Positions 34,063 through 43,422 are shown, counted from the first letter of the stretch. The stretch: DNA of 47,836 nt from Bacteroidales bacterium (GCA_022361295.1 JAKSBD010000136.1:1-47836); one strand, 5' to 3'. A program made the numbers and translations. Notes: generated by a model from the sequence alone, not told the origin.

Positions 34063-34434
34063 ATGAAAGAACTGACCAAAGCAGAAGAACAAGTGATGCA
34101 AAAACTTTGGGAATTGGGCAAAACCAATGTTAAAAGCATCATAGAACTAATGCCGGAACCCAAGCCGGCTTATAATACTGTATCCACCATTGTACGTATT
34201 CTCGAGAACAAGGGATTTGTCGATCATGAAAAGCTTGGCAAAGGGTACGTGTATTTTCCTGTAGTCTCAAAGGAGATTTATAAAAAGGCCTTTATGAAGC
34301 GCTTTATGTCGAATTATTTTCAGGATTCGTTTAAAAACATGGTGTCCTTTTTTGCCAAAGAAGATAAAATGGATGTCAAAGATTTAGAAGAATTGCTTAA
34401 TGATGTAAAGAAAGATTTAGATAAGGAAAAATAA
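34063..34434 (+). CDS. BlaI/MecI/CopY family transcriptional repressor
   Basis: A 123-residue winged-helix repressor: KELTKAEEQVMQKLWELGKTNVKSIIELMPEPKPAYNT, then VSTIVRILENKGFVDHEKLGKGYVYFPVV, with a C-terminal dimerisation helix. The family is inactivated by proteolysis triggered by a BlaR1-type membrane peptidase. That partner is the next gene. I choose the ATG at 34063; a TTG three codons earlier overlaps the operator region. Here the pair is not next to a beta-lactamase, so the signal is probably something other than antibiotic. Confidence 0.9.
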   Translation: MKELTKAEEQVMQKLWELGKTNVKSIIELMPEPKPAYNTVSTIVRILENKGFVDHEKLGKGYVYFPVVSKEIYKKAFMKRFMSNYFQDSFKNMVSFFAKEDKMDVKDLEELLNDVKKDLDKEK

Positions 34435-34436
34435 TA

Positions 34437-34473
34437 TAACCTGAGGTCGACATTAAATTTCGACCTCAGGTTA
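34437..34473 (+). other. Strong hairpin inside the BlaI-BlaR1 operon
   Basis: A perfect 14-bp stem (34437-34450 with 34460-34473) and a nine-base loop lie three bases after the repressor stop. No T run follows, so full termination is unlikely. It could protect the upstream mRNA or lower expression of the membrane peptidase relative to the repressor. Confidence 0.7.
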
Positions 34474-34537
34474 ATAGGTATGGAGTGAATTGGACAACCC
34501 GGTAAACCCTCACCTAATCAATTATATAATTAATACC

Positions 34538-35989
34538 ATGGATGTAATTGTCAATTATTTATTTGAATCAGCAGTCATACTTGGCTTTTTAACGGCTTTT
34601 TACCGTTTGGTAATGCATTACGAACCAACATTTAAGTTTAATCGCTTTTACTTATTAAGCTCTTTAATGCTGGCTACTGTTGTTCCGTTAATAAGCTTTT
34701 CGATATACAGAACAATGGCGCCGGAAGGAGAGGTTTATGTGGGTAACGTACTTGAAACCATTACGGTTTATGCCCAAAACACAAAGGCTGTAGTTGTGCC
34801 GGTAGTGGCGCAGTCTGCTGCTTTTAAATGGTTGTATATAGTTGGTTGCGGAGGCTTGATGCTTCGTTTGCTTTATGGCTTTGTCCGATTGGGCGGATTG
34901 GCCGGTAAAGTAAAACTGGTTAGTTATAAAGGGTATAAAGTTGCTGACTTGCCCGGTCAGTTTAATCCGTTTTCATTCTTTAATGTGGTGTTTGTCAATC
35001 AATCGCGCTACTCCGATAAGGAGTTGGAGCAGATAATGATTCATGAACTTACACATGTCAGGCTTAAGCATAGTTGGGATGTGCTTTTGCTTGAATTGCT
35101 GCTAATTATTCAATGGTTCAATCCTTTTGCGTGGTTCTTACGCAGTTTGCTAAAGGAACTACACGAGTTTCAGGCCGACAAGCAGGTGCTCGAAAAAGGC
35201 TATTCAGCTAAAAGTTACAAAGAGTTGTTGTTGTTTCAGGCAACAGGTGCCCGTCTGCTGCCGGTCAATAACTTCAACCAGTCGCTTACAAAAAAACGAT
35301 TTACCATGATGAAGAAAGATAATATTCAAAAGATATTCAGTTTAAAATCAGTGTTTGCCATTGTAACACTATCAATGGTGGCAGTGCTGTTTGCCTGCGA
35401 GCTGCGCGATGTAGAGCCGGAGCTAACGCAGGAGGAAGCCGAATTAAAAGAGGCCATTGAAAATACCAATGCCCAGCTTAAAGGAGTAACAGGACCCGTG
35501 TTTTTTGTGGTGGAAGAAATGCCTGAATTCCCTAAAGGAGAGCAGGCGCTTCGCCAGTTTTTAGCAACTAACATCAAATATCCACCTGAAGCCCAAAGTG
35601 CCGGTGCTTTTGGACGTACATATATTTCATTTATTGTTGCCGACGATGGCAAGGTAAAAGATGTGAAAGTAGCCAGGAGCAGTGGTCATACAATATTAGA
35701 TGATGAGGCCATTCGTGTTGTGTCGTCTATGCCGCAATGGAAACCAGGCAAACAAAGGGGGAAATTTGTTAATGTGAGCTATACTGTACCGATTAACTTT
35801 TCTTTGAATGGAGGAGAAGATATTAAGGAACAAAGTGGGAAAAACGCAAAAAAGTACACCCCTGAAGAGCAAGCTCAGATGATTGAGGAATATAAAGAAA
35901 TGGGAGTTGACATTGTCTTTAAAGATGATGGATCGGTTGCTGCAATTACCGTTCATAAAAAAGGCAAAGCTACGCCTGTTGCAAACTAA
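34538..35989 (+). CDS. BlaR1-like M56 metallopeptidase with C-terminal TonB domain
   Basis: A 483-residue membrane protein. The N-terminal half has several membrane helices and the zinc motif HELTH (169-173) followed by ELHEFQADKQVLEKGY, as in M56 peptidases such as BlaR1. After another hydrophobic segment (SVFAIVTLSMVAVLFACEL) comes a TonB C-terminal domain (about 330-430: FPKGEQALRQFLATNIKYP, GRTYISFIVADDGKVKDV). A penicillin-binding sensor domain is absent. This M56-TonB layout is widespread in Bacteroidota next to BlaI-like repressors. I prefer the ATG at 34538 over a TTG at 34490. Confidence 0.88.
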   Translation: MDVIVNYLFESAVILGFLTAFYRLVMHYEPTFKFNRFYLLSSLMLATVVPLISFSIYRTMAPEGEVYVGNVLETITVYAQNTKAVVVPVVAQSAAFKWLYIVGCGGLMLRLLYGFVRLGGLAGKVKLVSYKGYKVADLPGQFNPFSFFNVVFVNQSRYSDKELEQIMIHELTHVRLKHSWDVLLLELLLIIQWFNPFAWFLRSLLKELHEFQADKQVLEKGYSAKSYKELLLFQATGARLLPVNNFNQSLTKKRFTMMKKDNIQKIFSLKSVFAIVTLSMVAVLFACELRDVEPELTQEEAELKEAIENTNAQLKGVTGPVFFVVEEMPEFPKGEQALRQFLATNIKYPPEAQSAGAFGRTYISFIVADDGKVKDVKVARSSGHTILDDEAIRVVSSMPQWKPGKQRGKFVNVSYTVPINFSLNGGEDIKEQSGKNAKKYTPEEQAQMIEEYKEMGVDIVFKDDGSVAAITVHKKGKATPVAN

Positions 35990-36011
35990 TTTAAATCAAC
36001 CCTAATAACTT

Positions 36012-36047
36012 ACAAGCGAACTGTCCATCGATAGTTCGCTTGTTTTG
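36012..36047 (+). terminator. Terminator after the M56-TonB gene
   Basis: An 11-bp perfect stem (36012-36022 with 36033-36043) with a ten-base loop and a short T run lies 23 bases after the stop. Confidence 0.85.
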
Positions 36048-36091
36048 GTTTAGGCCTGTTATGGTGTTAATTACCATCCAAAATAAAGGTT

Positions 36092-38155
36092 CTAAGGAAC
36101 CAAAGATGGCTTCTCCACCGGCAACTCACAGGTTTTATTTTTGCATTGATAAATCAGTGTAGCACCTTCCTTAAAGCGATTTTTTAATACTTCAATGGTT
36201 GACAGACCATCTGGTGAACCTGCGTAAATCACACCAGGGCGAAGTTGTTTTTGAAGCTCCTTTCTGTACGCGCTGACATCTTTTCCAACAATAACTATTT
36301 CCTGTCGCTGGTTTTGCAGGTGGGTTAATAAAGCCCACTGAGCATAATAGGTCGGGTGTTCAGAGGCTAATTTGTACATCTTTTGAATAAGTACAGCGGC
36401 TATTGCTTCATACTCGGGTTTATGATACAATTGGTGAAGTTTGATGAGGTTATTGGCCATGGTACCAACCGACGACGGAATCACATTATCCTGTACATCA
36501 GTTTTGCGTGCGATAAGCTGTTCGCCATCCTTGGAAGTATAATAAAATACCTGTGCTGTGGAATTGTAAAAGTTCTCCAGGGTATATTGCATTAACTCCT
36601 GTACTTCATTTAAATACGCTTCATCAAAAGTAATTTCATACAAGCTGATTAATGCATCAATCATAAAAGCGTAATCATCCAGAAATGCATCTATTTTACT
36701 GATGCCGTTTTTCGTTGTTCGCAGCAAAGAGCCATTGGTTTGTTTGACATTCCTGAGCAGATACTGCATGGCTTTTTGGGCCAGATGCCTGTGCTTCTCT
36801 TCACCAAAGGTTTGGTAAGCATCACATAGTCCCTTTATCATTAATGCATTCCACGATGTTAATGCTTTATCATCGAGTCCCGGGCGAACGCGGTTTTCAC
36901 GCACGTTTAAAAGTCTGGCTATAGCAGTGTTTATTTCTGCATTAAAGGTATTTGCGTCAAGCTTATGATGTTGGATGTACTCGTCGCGCGTTATGCCGCC
37001 ATGAAGAATGTTTTTACCCATTTCCCAATTACCATTTTCTTTAATGTTGAAATAGTTGAAAAAGTGCTCGTCATCGCCTAGTATCTCTTTTAATTCGCTA
37101 TGTCTCCAAATGTAGAACTGACCTTCTTCACCTTCGCTGTCGGCGTCCAGAGCTGAATAGAAGATGCCTTCCGGAGCTGTTAATTCCCTTTCAACAAATT
37201 GAATGCTTTCATTCACAATGCGCTTGTAAAGTCCGTTTTTGGTGGATTTATAGGCATTGCTGTACAGTGTAATCAATTGGGCATTATCATACAGCATCTT
37301 TTCAAAATGAGGAGCAAACCACCGTTCATCAACCGAGTAGCGTGCAAATCCACCACCAACCTGGTCGTAAATACCTCCCGACGCCATTCGATCAAGTGTA
37401 AGATGCACAAAATCTAACAATTCCTTGTCTTGTTGCATGGTGCCCAGCTGATGAATTAAATGCAGTGAAACAGGCATTGGAAATTTTGGTGCTTCACCAA
37501 ATCCTCCATATGTGGTATCAAAACGATTACGACTATTAATAACTGCCTGGTAAATATCGGGAGCCATCCCTTCTTCAGCAAGTGGCATTTCCAGCTGTTG
37601 CAGACCTTGTGTTAAAGCATCGGCCTGTTGGTATAGTTTCTCCTTTTCGTTTTTGTTAAGCTGAGCCAGCTGCTCAAGTACCTGTATCCACTGTTGCTTT
37701 GGGAAGTATGTGCCACCCCAAACGGGGCGTCCATCAGGCAGCGCAAAGCAATTTAAAGGCCATCCGCCGCGGCCGGTCAGCATTTGAACCGCTTCCATAT
37801 AAATTTTATCTACGTCGGGACGTTCTTCCCGGTCGACCTTTATGCATATAAAGTGTTCATTCATAATGGCTGCCACAGCTTCATCTTCAAACGACTCGTG
37901 TTCCATTACATGGCACCAATGGCAAGCTGAATAACCAACACTAATCAATAGTAATTTATCTTCATCTTTAGCCTTTTGAACAGCTTCTTTGCCCCATGGA
38001 TACCAGTTAACCGGGTTATGTGCATGCTGAAGTAGGTAAGGGCTGGTTTCGTTAATTAAAGCGTTGCTGTGCATGGTGGTCTTGTTTTGAGATGATTGAC
38101 ATCCAATGATGGCAATAAGTGTTAGAAAATATGTTATGAAATATGACCCTTTCAT
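36092..38155 (-). CDS. DUF255 thioredoxin-fold lipoprotein (YyaL/SSP411 family)
   Basis: A 687-residue protein. The N-terminal signal ends in a lipobox IAIIGC (C19), so it is probably lipid-anchored, unusual because many relatives are cytoplasmic. Residues about 33-190 are the DUF255 thioredoxin-like domain: [21 protein letters not shown], the active-site-like [16 protein letters not shown], and [23 protein letters not shown]. The remaining 450 residues form an alpha/alpha six-barrel like glycosidases and epimerases ([38 protein letters not shown]). The biochemical role of the family is not established. It is divergent from the lipoprotein/DUF5723 pair. Confidence 0.9.
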   Translation of the reverse strand: MKGSYFITYFLTLIAIIGCQSSQNKTTMHSNALINETSPYLLQHAHNPVNWYPWGKEAVQKAKDEDKLLLISVGYSACHWCHVMEHESFEDEAVAAIMNEHFICIKVDREERPDVDKIYMEAVQMLTGRGGWPLNCFALPDGRPVWGGTYFPKQQWIQVLEQLAQLNKNEKEKLYQQADALTQGLQQLEMPLAEEGMAPDIYQAVINSRNRFDTTYGGFGEAPKFPMPVSLHLIHQLGTMQQDKELLDFVHLTLDRMASGGIYDQVGGGFARYSVDERWFAPHFEKMLYDNAQLITLYSNAYKSTKNGLYKRIVNESIQFVERELTAPEGIFYSALDADSEGEEGQFYIWRHSELKEILGDDEHFFNYFNIKENGNWEMGKNILHGGITRDEYIQHHKLDANTFNAEINTAIARLLNVRENRVRPGLDDKALTSWNALMIKGLCDAYQTFGEEKHRHLAQKAMQYLLRNVKQTNGSLLRTTKNGISKIDAFLDDYAFMIDALISLYEITFDEAYLNEVQELMQYTLENFYNSTAQVFYYTSKDGEQLIARKTDVQDNVIPSSVGTMANNLIKLHQLYHKPEYEAIAAVLIQKMYKLASEHPTYYAQWALLTHLQNQRQEIVIVGKDVSAYRKELQKQLRPGVIYAGSPDGLSTIEVLKNRFKEGATLIYQCKNKTCELPVEKPSLVP

Positions 38156-38462
38156 ACATCACAAACAGCTACAGGCTTCTGAAGTTCAGTAGATGCCTGT
38201 TTATTTTGAATAATTGCATTAGTGTTTAATTCAATAGTTCTGTTGCATCTAAACTCAAATAACCCATCCTCCTTATAACAACGTTATCGTCTCATTAACT
38301 TATCTATCACGACTATTTAATCAAGGCTTTATATCATCGGGAAGAATGAAATTTAATTTACACTCAGCTTATTTTATTTATATTGCCAACCACATGTACA
38401 ATATATTCGTCATCTTTAATGTTTAGTTAATAAAGCATAATCTGTAAACAAATCATATAAAT
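38156..38462. promoter_or_regulatory. Divergent intergenic region
   Basis: These 307 bases separate two divergent genes and must hold both promoters. I found no exact TAnnTTTG at a convincing distance from either start, no clear dyad and no reading frame worth reporting. Confidence 0.4.
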
Positions 38463-39092
38463 ATGCCGCAACGCTTTATATGCACAATGTTTTTGGCAAT
38501 TAGTCTGATGGCTTGCACTGGTCTGGATGCTGATAAGATTTCAGATGAAATAGAGTTTAAACCCAATTTGTCGCTGCCATTGGGTAAACTAACCGTGCAA
38601 TACGACGACGTTAGTGAGGTGCCCCTGGTAGCGCCTGTTCCGGTAGTTGATGTTACGGTTGGCTGGGAGGAGACAGATACTGTCTATTTTAATCTTGAGT
38701 CATCTGTGTCAGAACGGAAATATATCCTTTCAATGATGTTGCAGTTTGATATAACCAATCGCTATCCGGCCGAAATTGAGGTGGATTTGTATTTTGTTGA
38801 CATTAATGGAACAGACAGGCAATTGACCACTACACCGATACTGGTTAATGCTGCCGAAATAGATGAAGACGGGAAGGTTAGCAAGGAGAAACATTCCGAT
38901 CCATATCCATATCAGTTGCCTTTGAGTGATGAGCAGATTGATGCATTATTGTTTTCTGATCGAATTGTTATCAGGGGTGTTGTTAATGATTTAGTATTGA
39001 CCCAGCAGGTGATTGATAATTTTGATTCATACAGTTTATCGGCTGCTGTTGGAGTGCAGGCGCAAATTGATTATAGCATAAATAATTCGTAG
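38463..39092 (+). CDS. Lipoprotein paired with a DUF5723 outer-membrane protein
   Basis: This 209-residue protein has a lipobox (LAISLMAC, C18). The mature part is rich in beta strands and acidic residues, including FKPNLSLPLGKLTVQYDDV and MLQFDITNRYPAEIEVDLYFVDING, a layout like an immunoglobulin-type fold. I do not recognise a named family. Its TAG stop directly abuts the ATG of the next gene, so it is co-translated with the DUF5723 protein and probably works with it in the outer membrane. Confidence 0.75.
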   Translation: MPQRFICTMFLAISLMACTGLDADKISDEIEFKPNLSLPLGKLTVQYDDVSEVPLVAPVPVVDVTVGWEETDTVYFNLESSVSERKYILSMMLQFDITNRYPAEIEVDLYFVDINGTDRQLTTTPILVNAAEIDEDGKVSKEKHSDPYPYQLPLSDEQIDALLFSDRIVIRGVVNDLVLTQQVIDNFDSYSLSAAVGVQAQIDYSINNS

Positions 39093-40541
39093 ATGCAGAA
39101 AGCAAATAAGTATTTACTGATAGCGTTGTTTGTTTTTTGTGTTAACGAAGTTAAAGCACAACAAAACCTGACTTTGTTTTTAATGCACGATGTGCCGCAG
39201 GCCAACTATGTTAATCCTGCCGTTAGTTACAAGTGCAAATGGATAGTTGGATTTCCCGGTATGGCTTCGATACACGCCAATTACAATAATAGTGCGTTTT
39301 CATTAAATGAGGGATTACGCTACGATAGCTCAGTTGATTCGAGCTACTTAAATTTTGATGAGGTTGTTGGCAATCTGAATAATACCGAGATTGTGCAGTC
39401 ATCGGTATATTATACGCCCCTTTATGCCGGCTTTTGGTTGAAGGATAACTGGATCACCTTTTCTGTAAGTGAAAAAATAACTTCATACAATACAATTCCT
39501 AAAGAGGCCGCAGAATTACTTTGGTATGGTAACACAGCCTTTGTGGGACGGGAAGCATCACTGAATGGCTTGCGGGTTAATGGTTTGCACTTCAGGGAAT
39601 ATGCCTTAGGAATTGCGCGTGATGTGTCCGACAGGTTAACATTGGGCGTGCACGCAAAACTCTTGTTTGGTAAGGGAACTGTTTATACACCTAAAACACA
39701 AGGCGGACTTACAACCAATGCCAATAACTTTGGCCTGTTGATTGATTTAGATACAAAAATACACACATCGTTTCCCATTGACATTGAATTGGATGACGAG
39801 GGATATGTTGAAAATGTTGAATTGCGCGAGAACATTGACTGGACGCAATACATGATGAATAAGAAAAACATGGGCGTTGGTTTTGACGTTGGTTTTATCT
39901 ACCAATATGATGAGAAGACTACTTTTTCAGGTAGTTTGCTCAACCTTGGTTTTATCGCCTGGGGGAGTGAACTGAATACCTTTGTGTCAGATGGTGTATT
40001 TGAGTTTACCGGTACTGATTCATCGACCGATTTTAATAGTGGCGACTATGCAGAGGAATTAGGAGACAGTTTACGACACCAGTTTCTGCCCGTACCTGAT
40101 AATGGAGGCTTTACAACGCGCTTAACACCTGAACTATACCTGGGTGCAACACGATCGCTTACCAATCATCTAAACGCAGGAGCAGTATTCTATAGTCGTT
40201 TTCAACGCAATAAAATAATGCCGGCTTTTACGCTTTCGGCCAATACTTATAATTATAAACGATTAAACGCTTCGTTATCATATACAGCTATTAATGGCGA
40301 CTACTTCAATATTGGAGCCGGGGTGGGCGTTAAAATGGGAGTGTTTCATTTGCATGCAGCGGCTGATAACCTTTTGGGCTTTATGAAACTGGAGAATCAG
40401 CGGAACCTAAATCTGCGTTTTGGGCTTAGCATTGTACCGCGTTGTGGTGAGCCAAGGGAGAAAGAGCAAAAATCAAAGAATGGTATTAGTGCCATGCCAT
40501 GTTACCATAGTCCGTATAAGGGAGAAGGAAGGAAGAGGTGA
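39093..40541 (+). CDS. DUF5723 family outer-membrane protein
   Basis: A 482-residue secreted protein (signal peptide ending NEVKAQ). QNLTLFLMHDVPQANYVNPAV and WIVGFPGMASIHANYNN are typical of DUF5723 proteins of Bacteroidota, which look like outer-membrane barrels related to the PorV/FadL-like group. Further strands follow (FREYALGIARDVSDRLTLGVHAKLLFGKG; MGVGFDVGFIYQYDEKTTFSGSLLNLGFIAWG). The barrel seems to end near LRFGLSIVPR. About 30 extra basic residues follow, which is odd for an outer-membrane protein and may be read-through of a recently changed stop. Confidence 0.8.
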   Translation: MQKANKYLLIALFVFCVNEVKAQQNLTLFLMHDVPQANYVNPAVSYKCKWIVGFPGMASIHANYNNSAFSLNEGLRYDSSVDSSYLNFDEVVGNLNNTEIVQSSVYYTPLYAGFWLKDNWITFSVSEKITSYNTIPKEAAELLWYGNTAFVGREASLNGLRVNGLHFREYALGIARDVSDRLTLGVHAKLLFGKGTVYTPKTQGGLTTNANNFGLLIDLDTKIHTSFPIDIELDDEGYVENVELRENIDWTQYMMNKKNMGVGFDVGFIYQYDEKTTFSGSLLNLGFIAWGSELNTFVSDGVFEFTGTDSSTDFNSGDYAEELGDSLRHQFLPVPDNGGFTTRLTPELYLGATRSLTNHLNAGAVFYSRFQRNKIMPAFTLSANTYNYKRLNASLSYTAINGDYFNIGAGVGVKMGVFHLHAAADNLLGFMKLENQRNLNLRFGLSIVPRCGEPREKEQKSKNGISAMPCYHSPYKGEGRKR

Positions 40542-40909
40542 TTTAATTGGTATGGTAAAGCCTGTTATTTATTGTGTTCAACCACAGAAAGAGCGGAATG
40601 TCACAGAAAATCAGGTGTAGATGAGTCGTGTTTCTGTTATTGAGTTAATGAAATATTCTTCTGAAACAGTTACTTCCTTTAGTATCTTTTTGCTTTTTTA
40701 TCAGTAGCTTAATGAATTTTCTTTAGCAGGAGTTTGAATTTTTCTATTGATTTGCCATGGCTTTTACCGGGGTTAAAGGTATATTGTAACCCCGGTAAGC
40801 AATAAGCTATGACCCGGGTAAAAGCAGAAAGATATAATAAGAAAAGATCATTAATATCCTTTCAAAAATTCATTAGCATAGTTATCAGAAACCATAAACA
40901 TACATCTAA
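40542..40909. other. Gap with a GC-rich hairpin pair
   Basis: No gene is visible. The main content is an 11-bp stem at 40765-40797 and a competing pairing with 40817-40825, described separately. The remaining DNA is AT-rich and probably holds the HU promoter. I found no exact TAnnTTTG close to the ATG. Confidence 0.5.
40760..40825 (+). promoter_or_regulatory. Two mutually exclusive hairpins upstream of the HU-like gene
   Basis: Stem A is perfect over 11 bp (40765-40775 with 40787-40797, six G-C pairs, 11-base loop). Stem B pairs 40760-40768 with 40817-40825 over nine perfect base pairs. They share bases 40765-40768, so an RNA could form only one fully. Neither has a T run. The block ends 85 bases before the ATG. 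Confidence 0.5.
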
Positions 40910-41296
40910 ATGGCTGTAAAATATAAGAAGGTAAAGCAAGTTGTAAAAGATAAAAACGGTAATGAGAAAGAGGTTTTTTATGCTCGTTCTTGTGAACGCC
41001 GTAAAATAAGGCTTAATGATATAGCTGAACGTATTGCCCGATATACGACCTTAACAAGAGGAGAGGTGCACAGTGTTTTAATGGCACTGGCCGATACGAT
41101 ACCTGACTATTTATTGGATAATGAATCAGTTGAGCTGGGCGATTTGGGTATATTAAGTTTACACCTGGGCAGTCATTGCGAAGAAAAAGAAGAAGATGTT
41201 AGCTGGCGCTCAATAAAAGATTTGAAAGTACAGTTCAGAGCTGGTAAGCGCATTAAAGATCGCCTTAAATATGCTAATTTTAAATTGGTGAAATAG
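40910..41296 (+). CDS. HU-like DNA-binding protein (Bacteroidota HU-related family)
   Basis: A 128-residue histone-like protein of the group in Bacteroidota that adds an N-terminal stretch (MAVKYKKVKQVVKDKNGNEK) to the HU fold. RKIRLNDIAERIARYTTLTRGEVHSVLMALADTIPDYLLDNESVELGDLGILSLHLG gives the helical base and start of the saddle; the DNA-binding arm (VQFRAGKRIKDRLKYANFKLV) is shorter than in true HU. It probably shapes the nucleoid or a specific DNA structure. It is a single gene. Confidence 0.88.
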   Translation: MAVKYKKVKQVVKDKNGNEKEVFYARSCERRKIRLNDIAERIARYTTLTRGEVHSVLMALADTIPDYLLDNESVELGDLGILSLHLGSHCEEKEEDVSWRSIKDLKVQFRAGKRIKDRLKYANFKLVK

Positions 41297-41301
41297 GGTA
41301 T

Positions 41302-41337
41302 AAAAAAACCTGACAGAACATTAATGTCTGCCAGGTT
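41302..41337 (-). terminator. Terminator of the TPR lipoprotein gene
   Basis: An imperfect stem around 41309-41335 with paired CCTG/CAGG ends is followed on the minus strand by seven T. It sits between the convergent HU-like and TPR genes, and its T run faces the TPR gene's direction. Confidence 0.75.
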
Positions 41338-41348
41338 AATAATATTTC

Positions 41349-42224
41349 TTACTTCAACAGTTTATCCAGTTGGGCTGCTTTGCCTTTTTGGTCTAATCGC
41401 AAATAAGTATTCTTCAAATATCTGATGTACGATTTATTAGTTGGGTCTTTTTCGCGAAGTTTTAGAAAGCTATCACGTGCAATGCGAAAATCGGCTGATA
41501 CTTTTTTCAAATCACGTCGTAAGTAGGCATAAGCCGCAGAAGTCTTATTCTTATTATACTTTGCCATCTCATATTTATAGCGCTTTTCGGCCTTGTTAAA
41601 ATAGTATTTGGCTTTCCACTCAAGCGCTTCTGTATAATCGGGATTAGCTTTAAGTAAGGCGTTGCATGCTTTTGCTGCTGCCGCTCCTTTGTCACTTGCT
41701 TCCAAAGCTTTGATATATTGCAGCTGAGCTTCTTTTGATAAGCTAATATCACCTTTGGAATTATACGCTTCAATAACGGCATCATGCTTTTCTTTTGAAG
41801 CATTAAGAAATACGAGACGTTCTGTTTTTACTTTTGCCAGATTACTGTCTTTAATCTTATCAGCGTGCTTTGTCCAAAGGGCAATTTCTTCTTCAACCTT
41901 GGCATTGCTTTGCAGCATTTGTGCATATTCGGCAATTAACTTTATGTTTGCATCATTCTCAAGTAATTGATTGTATATTCCTGAAGCTTCATCAAGCTTG
42001 TCCAGTTGAGCACATGTTTGAGCTTGTTTCTTATACAGTTCATCGCTTATTTGCACACCATTGGCTTTTGCAACACTAATGTATTCAGAGTACATGGTAT
42101 AAGCTTTGGTATAATCAGCCTGCTCAAAGGCAGCATCAGCGCCTGAAAGAATAGTTGGCAGTTTAGCGGTTGGATTACAAGCCACCATTATGGCAGCTGC
42201 TAATATGATAATTACTTTTTTCAT
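41349..42224 (-). CDS. TPR-containing lipoprotein
   Basis: This 291-residue protein has a short signal and lipobox (AAIMVAC, C16). The body is helical with tetratricopeptide-like units: ADAAFEQADYTKAYTMYSEYI, KLDEASGIYNQLLENDA, and another near residue 190 (ACNALLKANPDYTEALEWKAKYYFNKAEKRYKYE). It is probably a periplasmic scaffold anchored in the outer membrane. The C-terminal repeat unit (RDSFLKLREKDPTNKSYIRYLKNTYLRL) fits the same pattern. The partner is unknown. Confidence 0.82.
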   Translation of the reverse strand: MKKVIIILAAAIMVACNPTAKLPTILSGADAAFEQADYTKAYTMYSEYISVAKANGVQISDELYKKQAQTCAQLDKLDEASGIYNQLLENDANIKLIAEYAQMLQSNAKVEEEIALWTKHADKIKDSNLAKVKTERLVFLNASKEKHDAVIEAYNSKGDISLSKEAQLQYIKALEASDKGAAAAKACNALLKANPDYTEALEWKAKYYFNKAEKRYKYEMAKYNKNKTSAAYAYLRRDLKKVSADFRIARDSFLKLREKDPTNKSYIRYLKNTYLRLDQKGKAAQLDKLLK

Positions 42225-42296
42225 CTAATTACGTGTTTTGGTGTTTACTGAGCGAATATACAATCAAAAGCTGTGCCGCACAATAAAGAGAGGGGT

Positions 42297-42338
42297 AAGA
42301 TACAAGATATAAGAGTCAAGACACAAGATGAAAGATAA
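42297..42338 (+). repeat. Heptad repeat tract AAGANNN x6
   Basis: Six units of seven bases starting AAGA stand in exact phase at 42297, 42304, 42311, 42318, 42325 and 42332; the last three bases vary. The tract lies between the start of the TPR lipoprotein gene and the end of rlpA. The same AAGA heptad appears inverted at 45501-45542. Confidence 0.75.
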
Positions 42339-42364
42339 AGCAATAGCATTGGGCTTTTATAGAG

Positions 42365-42826
42365 TTAATTTTCTGGGTGTAATGATCTTGAGGCCTCAGC
42401 TAATCTAACAGCATAAGGGGGCATTATAATAAGAGTTTTTCTTGTCAATGGCTTGAGTAACTCTTCTTGTTTGAGCTTTTTATGTGCCAATTCTATCCTG
42501 ACCTGAGTAATGCCCTGATTGAAAAAGCCAAGTTGTTTGGCTGCTAATTGGCTAACATCAATAATGCGCCCTTTTATAAATGGACCACGGTCGTTTATGG
42601 TAAGTGTAATCTGTTTATTATTAGTTAGGTTGAAGACAACAACCCGGGTTCCGAAAGGCAATGATTTGTGGGCTGCCGTTAAGTTGTCATTGCTGAAAAC
42701 CTCACCGTTGGCTGTTAATCTGCCTTCAAATTTATTGGCATAGTAAGAGGCTTTACCAGTTTGACTAAACTCCTGCGCATTTAGTTTTAAGCCAATAACG
42801 AATATTAACAGCAGGACGGTTCGCAT
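42365..42826 (-). CDS. rlpA: RlpA-like septal ring lytic transglycosylase
   Basis: A 153-residue secreted protein with signal peptide (RTVLLLIFVIGLKLNAQ) and the double-psi beta-barrel of RlpA: GKASYYANKFEGRLTANGEVFSN, AAHKSLPFGTRVVVFNLTNNK, and NDRGPFIKGRIIDVSQLAAKQLG with the catalytic-type aspartate. RlpA cuts naked glycan strands of peptidoglycan at the septum in Pseudomonas. The SPOR domain of larger RlpA proteins is missing. Its ATG directly follows the TAA of the DUF502 gene, so they are one operon. Confidence 0.9.
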   Translation of the reverse strand: MRTVLLLIFVIGLKLNAQEFSQTGKASYYANKFEGRLTANGEVFSNDNLTAAHKSLPFGTRVVVFNLTNNKQITLTINDRGPFIKGRIIDVSQLAAKQLGFFNQGITQVRIELAHKKLKQEELLKPLTRKTLIIMPPYAVRLAEASRSLHPEN

Positions 42827-43408
42827 TTACTTGACTTTAGCCACGCCACCCGAAACAATAAACTTCATCACATCGGCCGGGTGGGCATCAATAGGTTTAA
42901 CATTTTGGGCCGGAACAACATATAATTCGCCCAATATACCGTATGAACTTGGCAGATACACCGCAATTTTATCTTTAACACCCAATTCATTTAAGTCAGA
43001 AGAGGTAATAAAGCCAAAGCGCTCAAGAATACCTTCCTTATCAAGTGTTACCAGGACGGGTTTTTCAAACTTACGCTCTTTGCCAACGAAGGCTGATAAT
43101 AAATCTTTAACAGATGTATAGATGACTTTGATTAGTGGCGCTTTTTTCAATCCTCGCTCAAAGCGGCTTTCGATAGGTGCTGTAATCAGTTTTTGACCAA
43201 TAAAACCAATGAATGTGACTGCCAGTACAATGACCAGCAAACCTAAGCCCGGGAAATTGAACTGTGCATATGGTTCATGCTGAAATATTTCTAAATCGCG
43301 CAACAAACCATCGAGCCAGATAAAAGCAAAGACCAGTACATAAATGGTTACACCCAAAGGCACTACGTATAATAATCCCTGGAAAAAGTATTTGGCAAGT
43401 TTTTTCAT
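42827..43408 (-). CDS. DUF502 membrane protein
   Basis: A 193-residue inner-membrane protein. Two membrane helices (FFQGLLYVVPLGVTIYVLVFAFIWL and FPGLGLLVIVLAVTFIGFIG) are followed by a soluble domain (APLIKVIYTSVKDLLSAFVG, PSSYGILGELYVVPAQNVKPID) typical of the DUF502 family, with no established function. Start choice: the ATG at 43408 begins MKKLAKYFFQG as in relatives; an upstream start at 43444 would only translate a 7-bp repeat tract. It abuts rlpA with no gap. Confidence 0.88.
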   Translation of the reverse strand: MKKLAKYFFQGLLYVVPLGVTIYVLVFAFIWLDGLLRDLEIFQHEPYAQFNFPGLGLLVIVLAVTFIGFIGQKLITAPIESRFERGLKKAPLIKVIYTSVKDLLSAFVGKERKFEKPVLVTLDKEGILERFGFITSSDLNELGVKDKIAVYLPSSYGILGELYVVPAQNVKPIDAHPADVMKFIVSGGVAKVK

Positions 43409-43422
43409 TGTTGTAGAATGTT

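Noticed and set aside
34063-35989. Beta-lactam resistance locus
   Set aside because: The M56 protein lacks the penicillin-binding sensor domain and no beta-lactamase gene is near.
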